From contig CAADRB010000036.1 in NCBI GenBank assembly GCA_900708905.1, forward strand, positions 712,426 to 776,425: DNA of 64,000 bases. The letters are read 5' to 3'. Shown one piece after another: positions 33,301 to 45,400 of the stretch. Within the stretch, counting starts at the first letter, position 1. Each line of letters starts with the position of its first letter. The translations under genes were made by a program, and so were the position numbers. A model generated the notes under the pieces. The model did not search any database and had not been told where the DNA came from. It saw nothing but the letters and a program-made list of their open reading frames with translations. Source of the DNA: Hymenolepis diminuta (Eukaryota; Platyhelminthes; Cestoda; Cyclophyllidea; Hymenolepididae).

Positions 33301-36300
33301 GACTTGGGAGTTATTACATACCTTATTTTTATCAAATTACTACTATTAAATCTTAATGAAGTCCAGGTATCTCGTTAAAGATCAGCAAATGGGGATATTA
33401 ATTACGTATATTAAGCTGAACAATTTTCAAATTATTAAGAAGCAAAATTATGAATCGAGAAATAAGGCTCACTAAGTTGATCTCAGTACACCAATGACAA
33501 TGATGGACACAGCAGCTACGCAAATGATATCCTTAATCAACGACCAGGCGTAGAATAATACAGCTACCACAGTTAAAACCATGAAGAATGTCGTGCTGGC
33601 ATGAGCGATCAATTCACCCTGATTCTGCGTATTAGAGGTCGGATTTTGACTTGTTACCAAATGTTGTAGGGATTTCTGTTCTTTATTTTCCTGGGCTGTT
33701 TTCGAATTTTGATCCCATAAATTGCTGCGTTTCGCTCTTATTTGACTCCATTTCTGGTGAAATTCGCATTCCGCTGACATCTTTTTATCTGTCTAGTAGG
33801 TTCACACTTTTGTCACGTTGTTTAACACATGCTATCGATTCATCCTAGACTATTGGCGTAGTGGTCAAGATCTTCGCATCTGTTAGATCAGAGATCATGA
33901 GATTGATGCCCATTGACACACGTCCAGTGATGTGTGGTCAAACGCACTGGGATGGTAGAACGCGAGTTTCTCGTAAGGACGACTCCAAAATACCTATCTC
34001 TCTGCTCAAGTCAAGTGTTGAGAACACTTACCTTAGAAGGCTTGGGAGGTTTTTTTTCCCCATCATGCTTGTTAATGGTTTTCAGAATGGAATCAACTTG
34101 GTGGATCCGAAGGTTCTCGTAAGCCTCACAAGGTCAAATCTGGAAAGTATTTTCAAATCTGCATCCTCTTCATCAATTCCATTGTTGGATGAACGTCTAG
34201 AGATTCTCCACACGAACGGCCATATTCTCTTGGAGCAATTCGGCGGATGCTTCACTAATTGCATTAAAGCCTGCGATGGATCGGCTGTCAAGTTAATTCA
34301 ACTGGTTTGTGAGAAGTTTCCCTCTTTCAGGGATGAAGCAACTTATAAGGGACAGAAGGGTTCGTTCTGTCCTTTTGCACTGTTATATCTTTTGCTAAAA
34401 AGAAAATTATGCAAAATTCTGTGGTATACAAACTCTAAGTTCCAGGCCACGTAACAGATTCCCTCTAGGACTGGTGACTTGAGTGTCTCGTCAATCTATC
34501 TCAACAGTAAAGCCAATTTTGAAGTCCGACCAAATTGAACTGGATATCTTAGAATTAATGACCCAAAGTGTTATATCGTTATGGGGTCTATCGGGGCCAC
34601 ATCGATCGAATAGATGGAATAAGTCAGGTCAAATCACTCATGTCGCCAAATCAGTTCGGTGGTGGCTTACAAACACACGGCGGGACCATCTATGGACATT
34701 AGCGGAGATCTTATCGTCAGTCGATCATTTCTAATCGCTAGGCGATAATAGACATCTCCTGGCTATAGCATAAAGGCTAAAAAGAAATAGCAGCCTTTTT
34801 CAAATAAGAAGATCAAGAATTAATTTGGACCAATTGAATATCGAAAATGAAGTAGAAATTATAATAAGTGAGAGTAGAAAAAAAGAATTGGTACTTGGAA
34901 GAGTAGGGGACATGCGTTCGTACTGAGCGAGTGGAAATAACTTTGTGACAAGAAGGCCAAATTATATAGTATCAGACCACGGTGACTTGATTATGATTAC
35001 CTTTTCCTTTCTAAACATCTCTGATGGACAGTGTACTAAAATGTGATATAGTCAAGACATGTTCTCTCTAATGGACCTTCGTGAATAGTCTCTAAGTATT
35101 ATTTGAATATGGATGGTAATTACTTTTACTATAAAGGATTTAAAAGCTTTCTGGACTTGTCGATCGTCGATTCGCTCATTGACTAGCTCGTTTAATTATA
35201 ATGTAATTTATGTACAAATTCATCAATATAGCTTGCTTCCCAATTGTAGTTTTACTCTACAAGCGAGTTCAAATCCTCGTTGCCGACTTGTGGTTGGCTT
35301 TCAGGGGAGAATCTTATGGACATTTCACGGACATCGATACTCTTACTGCGTTTGCCGATTATAGTTAAGTTTTCCCAATTGCGGAAAGACCAACCCTATT
35401 ACTGAATCATGTAAAACCCACACTCTCTTTTTTTCCTTTAGAGTACCACAGGTTTTGAATTTCTTTAAAGTGCTTGAATACGACGAGGAGTTAATGGCCA
35501 AGCTGAAGAACTGTGAGTTATTTTATATTTTCTCCTTGTCTTACTCCTACTGAAATTCATATAAGTAGTTTGTTCTAGTTATAAAAGATTGCTACTTTTC
35601 TGGAACCACGATGACTTCTTTAGTTTTCTTGTATCGATTTCTCTGGCTTATTTTCTTTCTTTGCGCTCTGTTCAGCAGCACTTCAAGTATTGGTTTTCCA
35701 TCACAAACAGTTTATGAAGTAACTCCCTATTTTAAAATTTTGTAATTTAATAACTAACCAATTTATTTTTAATTAATATTTATCACCTGCAAATTCTTTA
35801 ACCTCTTGGAACTCCATTATGAGGCCTGTGGCTTTGGATTTTGCTCGACAGCTTTTGCGTTGATTTTAGCATGTACTTCTGTAGTGATCCATAACTTTCT
35901 TTGCATTCGAATATATGCTTTCTTAAATACACTCTGTGCCGATAACTTTCCACATTCCTGATGATTTAAGGAATTATCTTATAGACACCGCTTAAGTAAC
36001 TTAGTCAGAGAAAGGGAAAAATGAACCAGACAAGTTCCTCTTTGAGCATTTCTTCATATGGAATTATCTATCAGAAAAAAGTCAAATAATTACTCGACGA
36101 ATTTAGCAATTTAAATCCTTTGATCAGTCCTCCCAAAAAATTCCATCTATACATCTCATCTTTTTTTTGTTATCTAAATATAAGGTAGTTCTCTGATATT
36201 TCGAATCCCATAACTACGTTATATACAAAATAACCAATCAGGAATATATTTACTTATACTAGGAAAACTTTACCTGGAACATTTAGTGTCAGGCATTCGG

Positions 36301-37843
36301 GTAATTATTAAGAAGTCAGTACTCGTAATTGGGAGCATTAAGAACAACACGATGTGCACTTAAGTTTTAATAAAACTACACGGATCACTCACTTGAAGGA
36401 ATTGATAAAATAAGCTTCTCACGTTGTTAATATTGTTACCGGATAGGACCCAGATGTACAGCTGCAAAGAGCTAACAAGGAAGCAGAATACTTAGTCAGG
36501 ATGTTACGTCAATGAGAAACAGCAGAAAATAGATGAGGTGTCGGTAATAGAGGCTATTAGGAGGAGCTGCAGTTGGAGACAATCTGGCTTTAGAATTTGG
36601 CTGAGTGGAGTTAGAAATAATAGTAGGGCATAAAGTTAGGTTACACTTAAAAATTTGTTGTTTGGAGTCGACAGAGGCTGCTAAAATAGTTAAAAGGCAG
36701 CAGGGTATTCAACATGATGAATAAGAAGTTGAAAATGGCTTGAAATGCCTTTGTCTACCTGGGAATTTGATAAACATGCCGACGTGTGCATGTAAGAACG
36801 GTTACTTTATCGACAAGTAGTCGAAAATCCTAATGTTCAGTCAATCTCACCTTCAGTATTTCAAGAAGGAAATTTAAAATAAAGAGCAAGTTCAGATGAA
36901 AACTGACATAAGAGGATATGCTTAATCTATGTGCGTCGGTAGCACATAGGTCACCATGCATGTCCGAGATTTTAGAGGCCGTTGTTTCGCTTCCCATCGG
37001 CACACACCCTGTAAGCGGAATGGCCAACCGCACCGGTTATGTCAGGCTGATTTCTCATCAGAGGGGCTCCATGATGCTACTCCATCCAAGATGATCATGG
37101 GCTTGGAATTATTTATCTATAATCACCTGAACTTTGTACTCCTACCTATCTCTAGCGATATTATCCAGGTTTTTCAAGTGCTCTTAAGGGGCTCTCTAAT
37201 GAAAGAATGTGTAAAACGTGGTCTAAATAAGCATATATCAGAGAATATCATATGGATAAGGTAAGGTAGAATAAAAGAGCATTAAGATCTATATGAGTAA
37301 GAAAGAAATAAAGTGACCTAAAAACATTAAAGGGTACGAGAGTGGGAGAAAGCAAATATTTTGCTACAATGGCTACTTTCATCTAAAGCAATGTGGGATG
37401 GTGTGAATATATTTCGGGTCTGTGCACTTGCGAGTTGCTTGCTTTTGACCTACCTCTATGTTGGGACTAAATTTAAAACTGTCAGCTTTAGATATATTCT
37501 TAATGATGCTAATTTCCTTGTTTTTATAATTATTTGCAGACGAATTAATTGAAAGCAAATCGCCTTTAGAGGTAGAAATTCGTGGATGTTGTCTTCAAGC
37601 CGTAGAGGTTAGTACAATGCAATCATCTCTTTTAAATAACATTTTTCAATTCATCAAATTCTATTTTGTGGCTTCCAGCTTTTGAATGAGGAGACAAGAA
37701 AGTTGCTTGCTGAGCGCGGTAACACAGGAGTTGTATGCAATTCCGTAATTGCTGATAACTTTTTGTGGCTCTATCGACGAAAATTTGCAAAAGAAGTGGA
37801 GGAAGCTGTGCCTATGCACCGAACCCGTTGCATTTTCTATTGA
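30320..37843 (+). CDS. QNG1: queuosine 5'-phosphate N-glycosylase/hydrolase
   Basis: Seven exons (30320-30507, 30551-30680, 34086-34359, 35250-35363, 35441-35512, 37540-37607, 37679-37843) give 336 aa against 341 in human. The enzyme (DUF2419, human C9orf64) releases queuine base from queuosine 5'-phosphate for tRNA modification. Blocks follow the family from end to end: SPRESARFIAENADHVKI; DSLNFSFW; ALCAAINRAID; LLEQFGGCFTNCIKACDGSA; YKRVQILVADLW; DIDTLTAFADYRVPQVL; VEIRGCCLQAVE; and the C-terminal FLWLYRRKF and PMHRTRCIFY. The intron between exons 4 and 5 does not fit GT-AG in frame: strict splicing loses one base and stops within five codons. Intron 1 is 43 bp and intron 2 is 3.4 kb. The start abuts an acceptor 87 nt after the CLCC1-like stop. 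Confidence 0.93.
30700..31950. other. QNG1 intron 2, left part
   Basis: No exon, coding relic or clear repeat recognised. Confidence 0.4.
31960..32300 (+). repeat. dispersed repeat, copy B
   Basis: Resembles 20930-21135 (AATGGCCG, GCTTCTTGGTCC, TTTCATAT blocks). Its left edge (TTTTCAAGAG, AAGTTTTGCATT, TTCTTAAT) also matches 23575-23620 in ATG4 intron 2. Together these suggest one repeat family with at least two copies in the window. Confidence 0.45.
33472..33780 (-). CDS. possible nested gene for a small two-pass membrane protein
   Basis: A minus-strand ORF of 102 codons lies inside QNG1 intron 2. The first 60 residues are polar and rich in Gln, Asn, Lys and Ser. They are followed by two hydrophobic helices (TTFFMVLTVVAVLFYAW and IICVAAVSIIVIGVL) separated by SLIKD, and the protein ends at LRST. 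The clean split into soluble part plus hairpin is unlike chance ORFs nearby. No family is recognised, and no AATAAA or promoter was identified. It could be an unspliced or recently copied gene, or chance. Confidence 0.4.
   Translation of the reverse strand: MSAECEFHQKWSQIRAKRSNLWDQNSKTAQENKEQKSLQHLVTSQNPTSNTQNQGELIAHASTTFFMVLTVVAVLFYAWSLIKDIICVAAVSIIVIGVLRST
33845..33920 (+). repeat. tRNA-derived SINE-like head
   Basis: TTGGCGTAGTGGTCAAGATC contains an exact Pol III A-box consensus (TGGCNNAGTGG) with tRNA-like spacing to a degraded B box (GATCATGAGATTGATGCCC). It lies in QNG1 intron 2, between the nested ORF and exon 3. Confidence 0.5.
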
Positions 37844-37960
37844 AATCGGTATAAGTGTCAACACAACTTTGCATTTATCTTAGTAAAAGTTTTTGTAGCC
37901 TTCGTTGACTTTGCTGTGGTCTAATTTTTGAATATGAAATTTGGGGGAGTCTTTTAGTTT

Positions 37961-38253
37961 ATGGTGTCTTTGGTTTCTTTTCGAATAACTAATAAAAATA
38001 TGGACTGTTCCCACGACATTGTTAGGTATCAACTGAGGTATGATGTGGCTATAGATGCTCAGACCTATTTGGAGGAAGGTAAAGATTCGCTAATAAAAAT
38101 GGCGGCTTCGCTTAACCTTATTATTAGATAACACCTGCGGTCTAGGGAGTCGTAGATTACTTGGTTAACCAATGTAACAGTTTGTGAATTTCAGTCTTAG
38201 ATACCAGCATGGGAAACAGCGAGGCGAAATTTATTACGATTGACCAAATCAAG
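37961..38253 (+). CDS. first exons of an unidentified gene (incomplete)
   Basis: Two exons are proposed: 37961-38078 (or from the inner ATG at 38000) and 38195-38253, joined in phase 1 across a GT-AG intron. They read MDCSHDIVRYQLRYDVAIDA then QTYLEEVLDTSMGNSEAKF, ending ITIDQIK at a GT donor. An acceptor (CTTTTAG, 37951-37957) lies 114 nt past the QNG1 stop and only 3 nt before the outer ATG, so this could be a fourth member of the polycistron. Later exons were not found. An AATAAA at 37991-37996 lies within the proposed first exon and may instead belong to QNG1. No family is recognised. Confidence 0.35.
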
Positions 38254-38259
38254 GTATCA

Positions 38260-39900
38260 GGTCAAAATCTCTCCCTCTATTATGCATGATTATAGTCCCT
38301 GATGTTAGCTTAAAATCAGTCATATTTTTTTGAAAATACCAAGAAAGCGCTGTCTTGTAAATATGATAGTATTCTTAAATCCCATTTGGTAAAAGCAAAA
38401 AGGAAAGTGGAAAACTCCCTTATTTCTATCATTACACGGGTATATTCACAGAGCATGCAAATGTGAATATAGTACAAAGAAGTAGCAAGAAGAAATATCC
38501 AATTCATTCCCCTAGGTTTAATAATAAATTACTGCTTAAATTAATAAGTAGCATCGAAACACATTCTCGGACGACCCAGTACCTAGTCATCTTTTTCCCC
38601 AGTGTTGAAGCTTGATATTCGCCTTTAGGTAAAAGTTAATAATTCATCAATTTGTATGTTTATAAATTTAGAATTATATTTTATTACCAGAAAATATTCC
38701 CCCAAATTTATGACCAAAAGACTCGAAGAAAATGGGGGGTTTTAAGAGTTACACAGGAATTTTTGAATATTTCTCTTTAAAAATACTTCCAACTTTTTCT
38801 CATTTCTGTATGACAGTGAGGATATTTCTTCGTGAGTAATTTTCCCATTACTCTCAAGGGATTTTTTTCTGTGTGAAGTATATTCCTAGTTCTTTTTATT
38901 TATCTTTTACTAATAGATACGTTTTCTTTAAAAGATTTCAGTTCTTCTCTTTTTCATATAATAATCATGAAAATTTCGGGAAGGAAAACATGTTTATCAT
39001 GGAGACATGAAGAACAATGCAGTAGGACAAAATAAGGTGATTAATAAAAGGTAAGAAAGCAAGACAATAACCCCTTAAAAATAAGACTCAAAACAATGCA
39101 TATGTCTATAATGTGTCAATTCCATCGATATAGGCAAAACAATATCACGTCGATTTCTTTATCCAAATACGCATAACTAATAATACTTATAGATAGCTGA
39201 AATGGCCCCTAAGAACGTAATAAAAACGAAAAGCACTTCGAATACTTAGGATGGCTGAGAAAAGATAAATGAAAATTTTGTTCAAATTTACCTGTTTAAC
39301 ATATTAATTTAACAGGAAACCGAAGTCTTACTAAAAGACGACGGAAAAATGTAGGTAAATAGGTGTTACAAATATTACGTGAATAGGGGTAGCTACGAAA
39401 TTATATGATAGCACGTCACACAGATTTTCAGAATGAAGAACAAGATGATAAAAAAGATGTCTGAGAGCACTCCAACTTGGAGAAACATTTGACTTAATGA
39501 TTTCGGATATCAGATGAAGTTGGGCCTTTGTAATTTCGCGACTCTCACTTCTACTGACTAAATTAGTCTTTAAAAGTGGGCTAACTCCCTCTTGATGAAT
39601 TTTCACTTCCAATGAGTTTGGAAGTTTCCCTATGATGAAAAATTGTAAAGCCTTCTGTCCCGGCAGGGGAAATAACTAAATGACTCATTCAGTTTCGTCG
39701 AGAAGGCAAATATATTTGTTACAATCAATATAGAGGCGTAAGCAATCAGATTTGAATATCTTAGAAAGTATCATAGATTAACATGAATTTCTCATGCTGA
39801 TAAAAGAGCAAAATATCACAGAAATGACGTATAAATATAAATATCAAAAATGCCACAGGTATGATTATAAATGGGCTTAATAATAGAACCTAACACTAAC
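38260..39900. other. no gene recognised
   Basis: A 93-codon minus-strand ORF (39331-39612) has a helical, Leu-rich look but no recognised motif. Later exons of the 37.96-kb gene might lie here but were not identified. Confidence 0.35.
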
Positions 39901-39919
39901 TAAATGGAAATTTATTACC

Positions 39920-42060
39920 GAAATTATTTCTGTAAATTGATTTTTTGCATTGGCATACCCTTAGATACCTGAGTTATTTCTCCTTCAATATTGTTGCAGA
40001 CAATTACGTTCATCCTTATTCTATCAATATATATTTGAACATTCATTGAGTTTTTCCGACTCATCATGTCATCAAATCGATTTATTGAGTAGCCTGAAGA
40101 AATTGTTTTCTTGACTGGAGCATTCCGGTGAGCACTCAAACGGCTTCAGCTTTACCGCAAATGGTGTTGAAGCTCTGCCATTTGTAGTGCTAGCAGACAA
40201 AGAGGTGTTAGGTAAGTCTTTACTTGCAAGGCTATCCCTTGCTTTATTGATTTTGAATATCCAGAGTGTACTGGGAAGTGTCATTTATTTGACCTTGCTC
40301 TCTTGCTGTGCCATTCATTGAAGTTAGCAAGACGGGATGAATGTTACTTCATCCTTAGCGCTCTCCACCGATGAGGATTGAGAAGGTAACAACAGTGTTG
40401 GGCTTTGCTGTGAAGCTGTTATTATAGGTTCGATTATTTTATTAAGGTTGATTTAATGGCAGTGTTGGCCAGCCCCATTGCTTGGTTCACACCATTCCCA
40501 TTCGTACTGTGGAGTTGGTAACACGGGTTTAACTACTTCACTAGACTGCAAGGGTATTGGTGGCGACAATGCCAAGCGCATCATCAGCCTAACGGTTTCA
40601 CAATGTTGTGGGGAGGATGGGTGATGTCGTGTGCCGGTTCAACTGTTTCTGATCCGAGAAATCCTACAGTGTTGCAATCTTCCCTATGTGTCCCCATGCT
40701 TATTCCCCTAAAAAAACTTCCCACCCTGGTTCCTCAAGTTCTGCATGTCTTACTGAGCTGTTCTTATCCAACTCAATTGCCCCATTTGTTTGTTTATCTA
40801 AGTGTACGGTAACCTCATAGATGTAAACTCCCAACCTGCCGTCGCTATTTGATTAAATGTTGAGCGTGATTTATATTTTATCATTACAACTAGTTCACCA
40901 CTGAAAAGACATTTTCTTTCCAGACTTCCTGGTGTCATCCGACTCTGTGCCATCTGAAAGACAATAGTTAATACCTCCATTGTGTCTAGTTTGCTTGATC
41001 ACTGTTTGTTGCAAATCTGCTACTGTAACTTCGTAGTACTTTGTTGCGTTTCTCATTTTAAGGTAGCCTTCAGTAACCGATTGAACTGTGATAATTCTGG
41101 AACAATTTCTTGTCTCTCCAGAATTTTATCGACATAACCTGCTAGCTACTCTCTAGGTGTCGCGTCTACATCAGTGGCGAGGATTTTCTGGACATCTTCA
41201 TGGAGCTTTTGAATGAAGACGTTAGGATCCATGCTCAACGCTGACGCCAAGACTTAGACGTAGAAAGGATTTGATTATTTCTTGTTCCTCAAGGTTTCAA
41301 TAAGAATTTTGTGATGCCACTGGATTTTTGAGAATCCAATTCTTTGAAAAACCTGTGATTTGAAAGTTCGATAAAAATTGGCAGTTGAAGAGAAAAGGGA
41401 GATTTGTAACTGAGCAAATAGGCTTAAGGATAAAGCCGAAAGAACCGTGTTGATTAGCTCCTCTTCGTCTATCCAAAAGGACGAATCAGGTTAGAGTATC
41501 ATTGGGCGTGTAGGTTGATCAGGGGAGGATGGATCAATAAAAGGGAGCCCGACTATTGGCGATTTTATTTAAACAGTAGTACGAGGTCGTGTAATCCGTA
41601 TGACGGAAAATTGGCAGTTGGAAGTTACCAATTTTGAAGCGTGAATTGGCATTGAAAATTTCTTGAGTATGCACGGCTCCACTGACACTGGATTTGTCAA
41701 ATAAACTCGACAAAGGAAATTTATTTAAATTCTGAAATGAAGTTTTCAACACATCCTATGTCGAGAATGAATGGATGTTCTTTTCCAGATGAACTTGTCC
41801 GCCAAGTACAGCCATTTTCCCATATGCAGACGCAAGTTATCATAAGACTCAATCTGAACTGCCATAAAGTGGATAGACTTGGATTTATACACTTTAGAAA
41901 TGCGTCCAGCTTTTAAATATTTGAAGCACCTAGACCACCAGTTAAGGTATCCGATTTTTCCTCAGCTATTCCGCTGCCCATACTTTCTATCCTCTGTCAG
42001 TTTCAGCTACGGCAGTAGGATCGGGAGAGAGAAGAAAAGGGAGTGGTGAGTAGAGTTTAT
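39920..42060 (-). other. region of degenerate minus-strand coding fragments
   Basis: Several adjoining minus-strand frames with stops (about 39924-40284, 40798-40980, 41090-41260, 41534-41910) look protein-like. One example is ALSMDPNVFIQKLHEDVQ followed by ILATDV near 41250-41190. They may be an eroded retroelement polyprotein or an unrecognised pseudogene. No diagnostic motif was found. Confidence 0.3.
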
Positions 42061-42426
42061 CTGGAGAGGACCAGGGACCACGAGAGGGAGGGAGAGCGTG
42101 GGTAATGAATGATGGATAAAGTGCGTATATACAAAGGCGGTATTATGTATGTGGTTCGGTCATGATTGGATGGGGTTATAACATGTATGTCCTCAACTGG
42201 GGATCGTGACAGTGTTTGCAAAAATAATTTCGATTGTGTAAAGTATACTGACTTCTATTATAGAATTTTACCTTGAATTAAAAAACACATTTTCATGCTG
42301 TAACAATGGTTTAAAGTAATCAAATCAAAATTTAAAAATGGAAGACCAAAATCACAACATATGGATAGAAATAAAGACCGCAAAAGTACATTTGCTTGTC
42401 AAAATATCAAATGACGTCTTGACTCA

Positions 42427-45400
42427 TTATTCAATGGGAAGAAGGGGGCGATAGAAACATAAGGACTCTGGATCGACAAAGTCTTTCGGGTTGGGTTGCG
42501 ATATTTTAATTTTTCCTGACCTCAAGTGGTACATGAATCCACATAGTCTACAGTCCATTCGAATCGGATCCTGAAGGAGAAAAAAGGAACAAATATTGTT
42601 TAAACGAAAAATGAAAAAAAAAACATTCGTTTACTTTTGATTTTACTTTAATCTATAATAAAATTACAGGAATGCTAATGACTTGTTGCTATCATTTTAT
42701 TATTTTACTTCGAAATCATTCAATCATATTTAAAATGACAATGTTTTACTATGAATCATTTGATAACATTAATGATATCTGTGTGAATACTTAGGTTAAA
42801 TAAGCGAAAATGACTATGTCGTTTACAATTATTTTGCCATATTCCTTCCAAGTGAAGTATTTAGCATAAGCGGTGTCGTTTCTGTCCAGATACTTGATAT
42901 AATCCGTTAGCTCACGAATGGTTTTGAAATCGTCGACATTGATATAGGAATGTGGAGGTAACACGGCCTCGTAGTCCTCCTTGTAGGCACCCAGGACAAT
43001 GGGTATCATATCATGTCTAAAAATAAAAGTAGAATCCTAGATGTGATCTGTATTGATCTACAACACAAATCTTCAAATGCACATACTGCTTAATCAGCTT
43101 TCCGTTCCAGTATTCTAAGCTCTTATCCCTTTATTTTGAGTGTTGCTTTGTTTTGACTATGACTTATACCCTTTTCTTAAACAGTTAATTGATTTATCCA
43201 AGTATAGCACCTTACTATATTATTCCAAGTCACTCTTGGTATCGACGCCTTCTCTGATTTATTTTTTCTTGCTACATACGTTCTGCCATAATCCCGACCC
43301 AATTTATATCGTATAAATTGGTTATGGTTAAACAGGTTTTTTTCAGGTGCTACCCTGATGGCTCTTTAGTTGCAGACTCTCTCCGACTTAATGGGATGTG
43401 ATGGTGGTGTAGTTACGCACACACTGCATATCAGAAAAAATAGTCGAAATGACTAAATTAATAAAATAAATTTTAAGTTCTTTTAAATTCTGCAATTATA
43501 AATAAAAATTATATATTTTCTACTCTGATTGTTATATACACTTGCTTTAAATGGTTCAATTTATAAAGATAAGTCATTTATCATCAATTAAGTATGCTCA
43601 AACGCATTTTTCATGAATAGAATTTATCGATTAGGCATACAACTAATCGACCACTGTTCTTCTATGCTCGTACCTGATAACGAAGTCTCATTACTGTTAC
43701 GTTAATAGCTAACGTGACAATCAATCAATATTACTTATCTGATTTATAAAAGCAGATCATTTTCGCATGAGTTAGAGGACTTTTTTCTTCTTTCTACTGA
43801 GTGCGAGTAACCGTAGCCATAATACCAGCTCAAAGAGAACTTAGAAATAACGCAGTGGCAGACAGAGGCTATTCAACAGAATATCAATGTTTCAAATTTG
43901 GTACATGTGGTCTAAATGGTACATATTTTAAGACTGATTTTCATTTAACTAAAAAATCTTCAATTGTTTCTTACTGAAGAGCATTAAAGGTGACTTTTTC
44001 TGTTATGTAATTCCGGCAGTTGGAGTTTTCAAATGCCAGATAGAATTTATTCCTTCTCGAGACATATTCAAATAGATCTCCTCCCTCAGGAAATGACTTA
44101 TTTCTCCCTCCGTAAATATCAACCTAAAAATTGCAGTTTTGTTAATATATTGGCGAAATTAATTTAAAGGCAAAAGTAATAAAAATAAATATTAGCTTAA
44201 CAAATATACAAATCAAGTATGACGCAGTTGGTATCATTCTCATAAAGCAGCAGAGGTTTTCACATTTTTAAGTGTTAAATTAAAATATGTTTTAAAAAAG
44301 GAACTGTAGTAGTATAACAAAATAGTTGACAGTTAAATTGAACCTAAAGCGAGATGATGAAGTATCCGCAATCGTTATAAATGTAACGAACCAGACCAAA
44401 TTTGTAAAGGATAGAAATAAAGAATAGTTCTGGTGTTATAGAAGATTGAGACGATCAAGAGTGAATCAGGAGTGGAATTATCATTCATCTTATTCACATT
44501 TCATAATTTGTTCAGCATGTCTTATTTTCGATCTTCTGTTACTTGCAGGACTCAACCTGTGCCAAATATACATTTACTCTGCTCAGACAGACAAACGTCC
44601 ATTAGTAACAAATAATCTTCCCCGGCACAATCTTATTTAGGGCGTTTCAGTCTCATCAAATTTAATACTTGAAAGCAAATTGATTTTTGATTGAGCAGTT
44701 CTGAAGTGGGTCCTATACACTATGAAATTGCAGTTTAGTATCATATCTGTAGGAAACGTCCATCGATCCCTTTATTCTCACCATTGAAAGTTAGTCGTGG
44801 TACAGTAAAAAAAACAAAAAAGTGTTTACAAATTTACTATGCCATATCCTAGTATTCTCCTATCTGGGTACTTAGTAAAAGGAGTGAATGTCATTTCTAA
44901 TAAATAGATAGGTTATTAAAGTCACATTGTGACATGAAATGATGAGGTGAATCGCAATGAAATTTAAAGAGGGACGTCTGATATCGATATTTAATCATCA
45001 GCAAATTCGAAAGTTATATGGAATAGTGAAACTTTAGCTACTAGCAATCTCATTCAACAAATAATTAGGCCATACCAATTTAAGTTCCATAATCAGTAAA
45101 CAAGAAAAGGGGAATAATTTAACCAATTTTCTGCGAATGAATTTTAAAAATGAAAATCTTAGAAAAGGGGAACTTGAGCAGAAGAAAAGAATGTGCCTTT
45201 ACAAACATAGTTTTAACTAATTGAAAAATAGCAGGTCCTTAATAAGACAAGTTTTATTTCTTTTAAATACTATTTTATCCTGGTGCAATAACTATATACT
45301 GTTTATTAACGTGAAACAGGAAACTTATTTCCTAAAATAAGCTCTCAATAGGATAGCAATATATTATTTGAAAAGATTTATTGGGGAATATAAGCTGATT

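Noticed and set aside
33861..34085. Long plus-strand ORF extending left of QNG1 exon 3
   Set aside because: The family match begins only after the CAG acceptor at 34085. The upstream part lies beside a tRNA-like repeat and is intron read-through.
36950..37264. 102-codon plus-strand ORF in a QNG1 intron
   Set aside because: Neither strand shows a recognised motif, and it has no matching splice pair with neighbouring QNG1 exons.
43311..43333. Palindrome around AATTTATATCGTATAAATTGG
   Set aside because: A 10-bp inverted repeat in AT-rich intron sequence of the fucosyltransferase gene. Expected by chance at this base composition.
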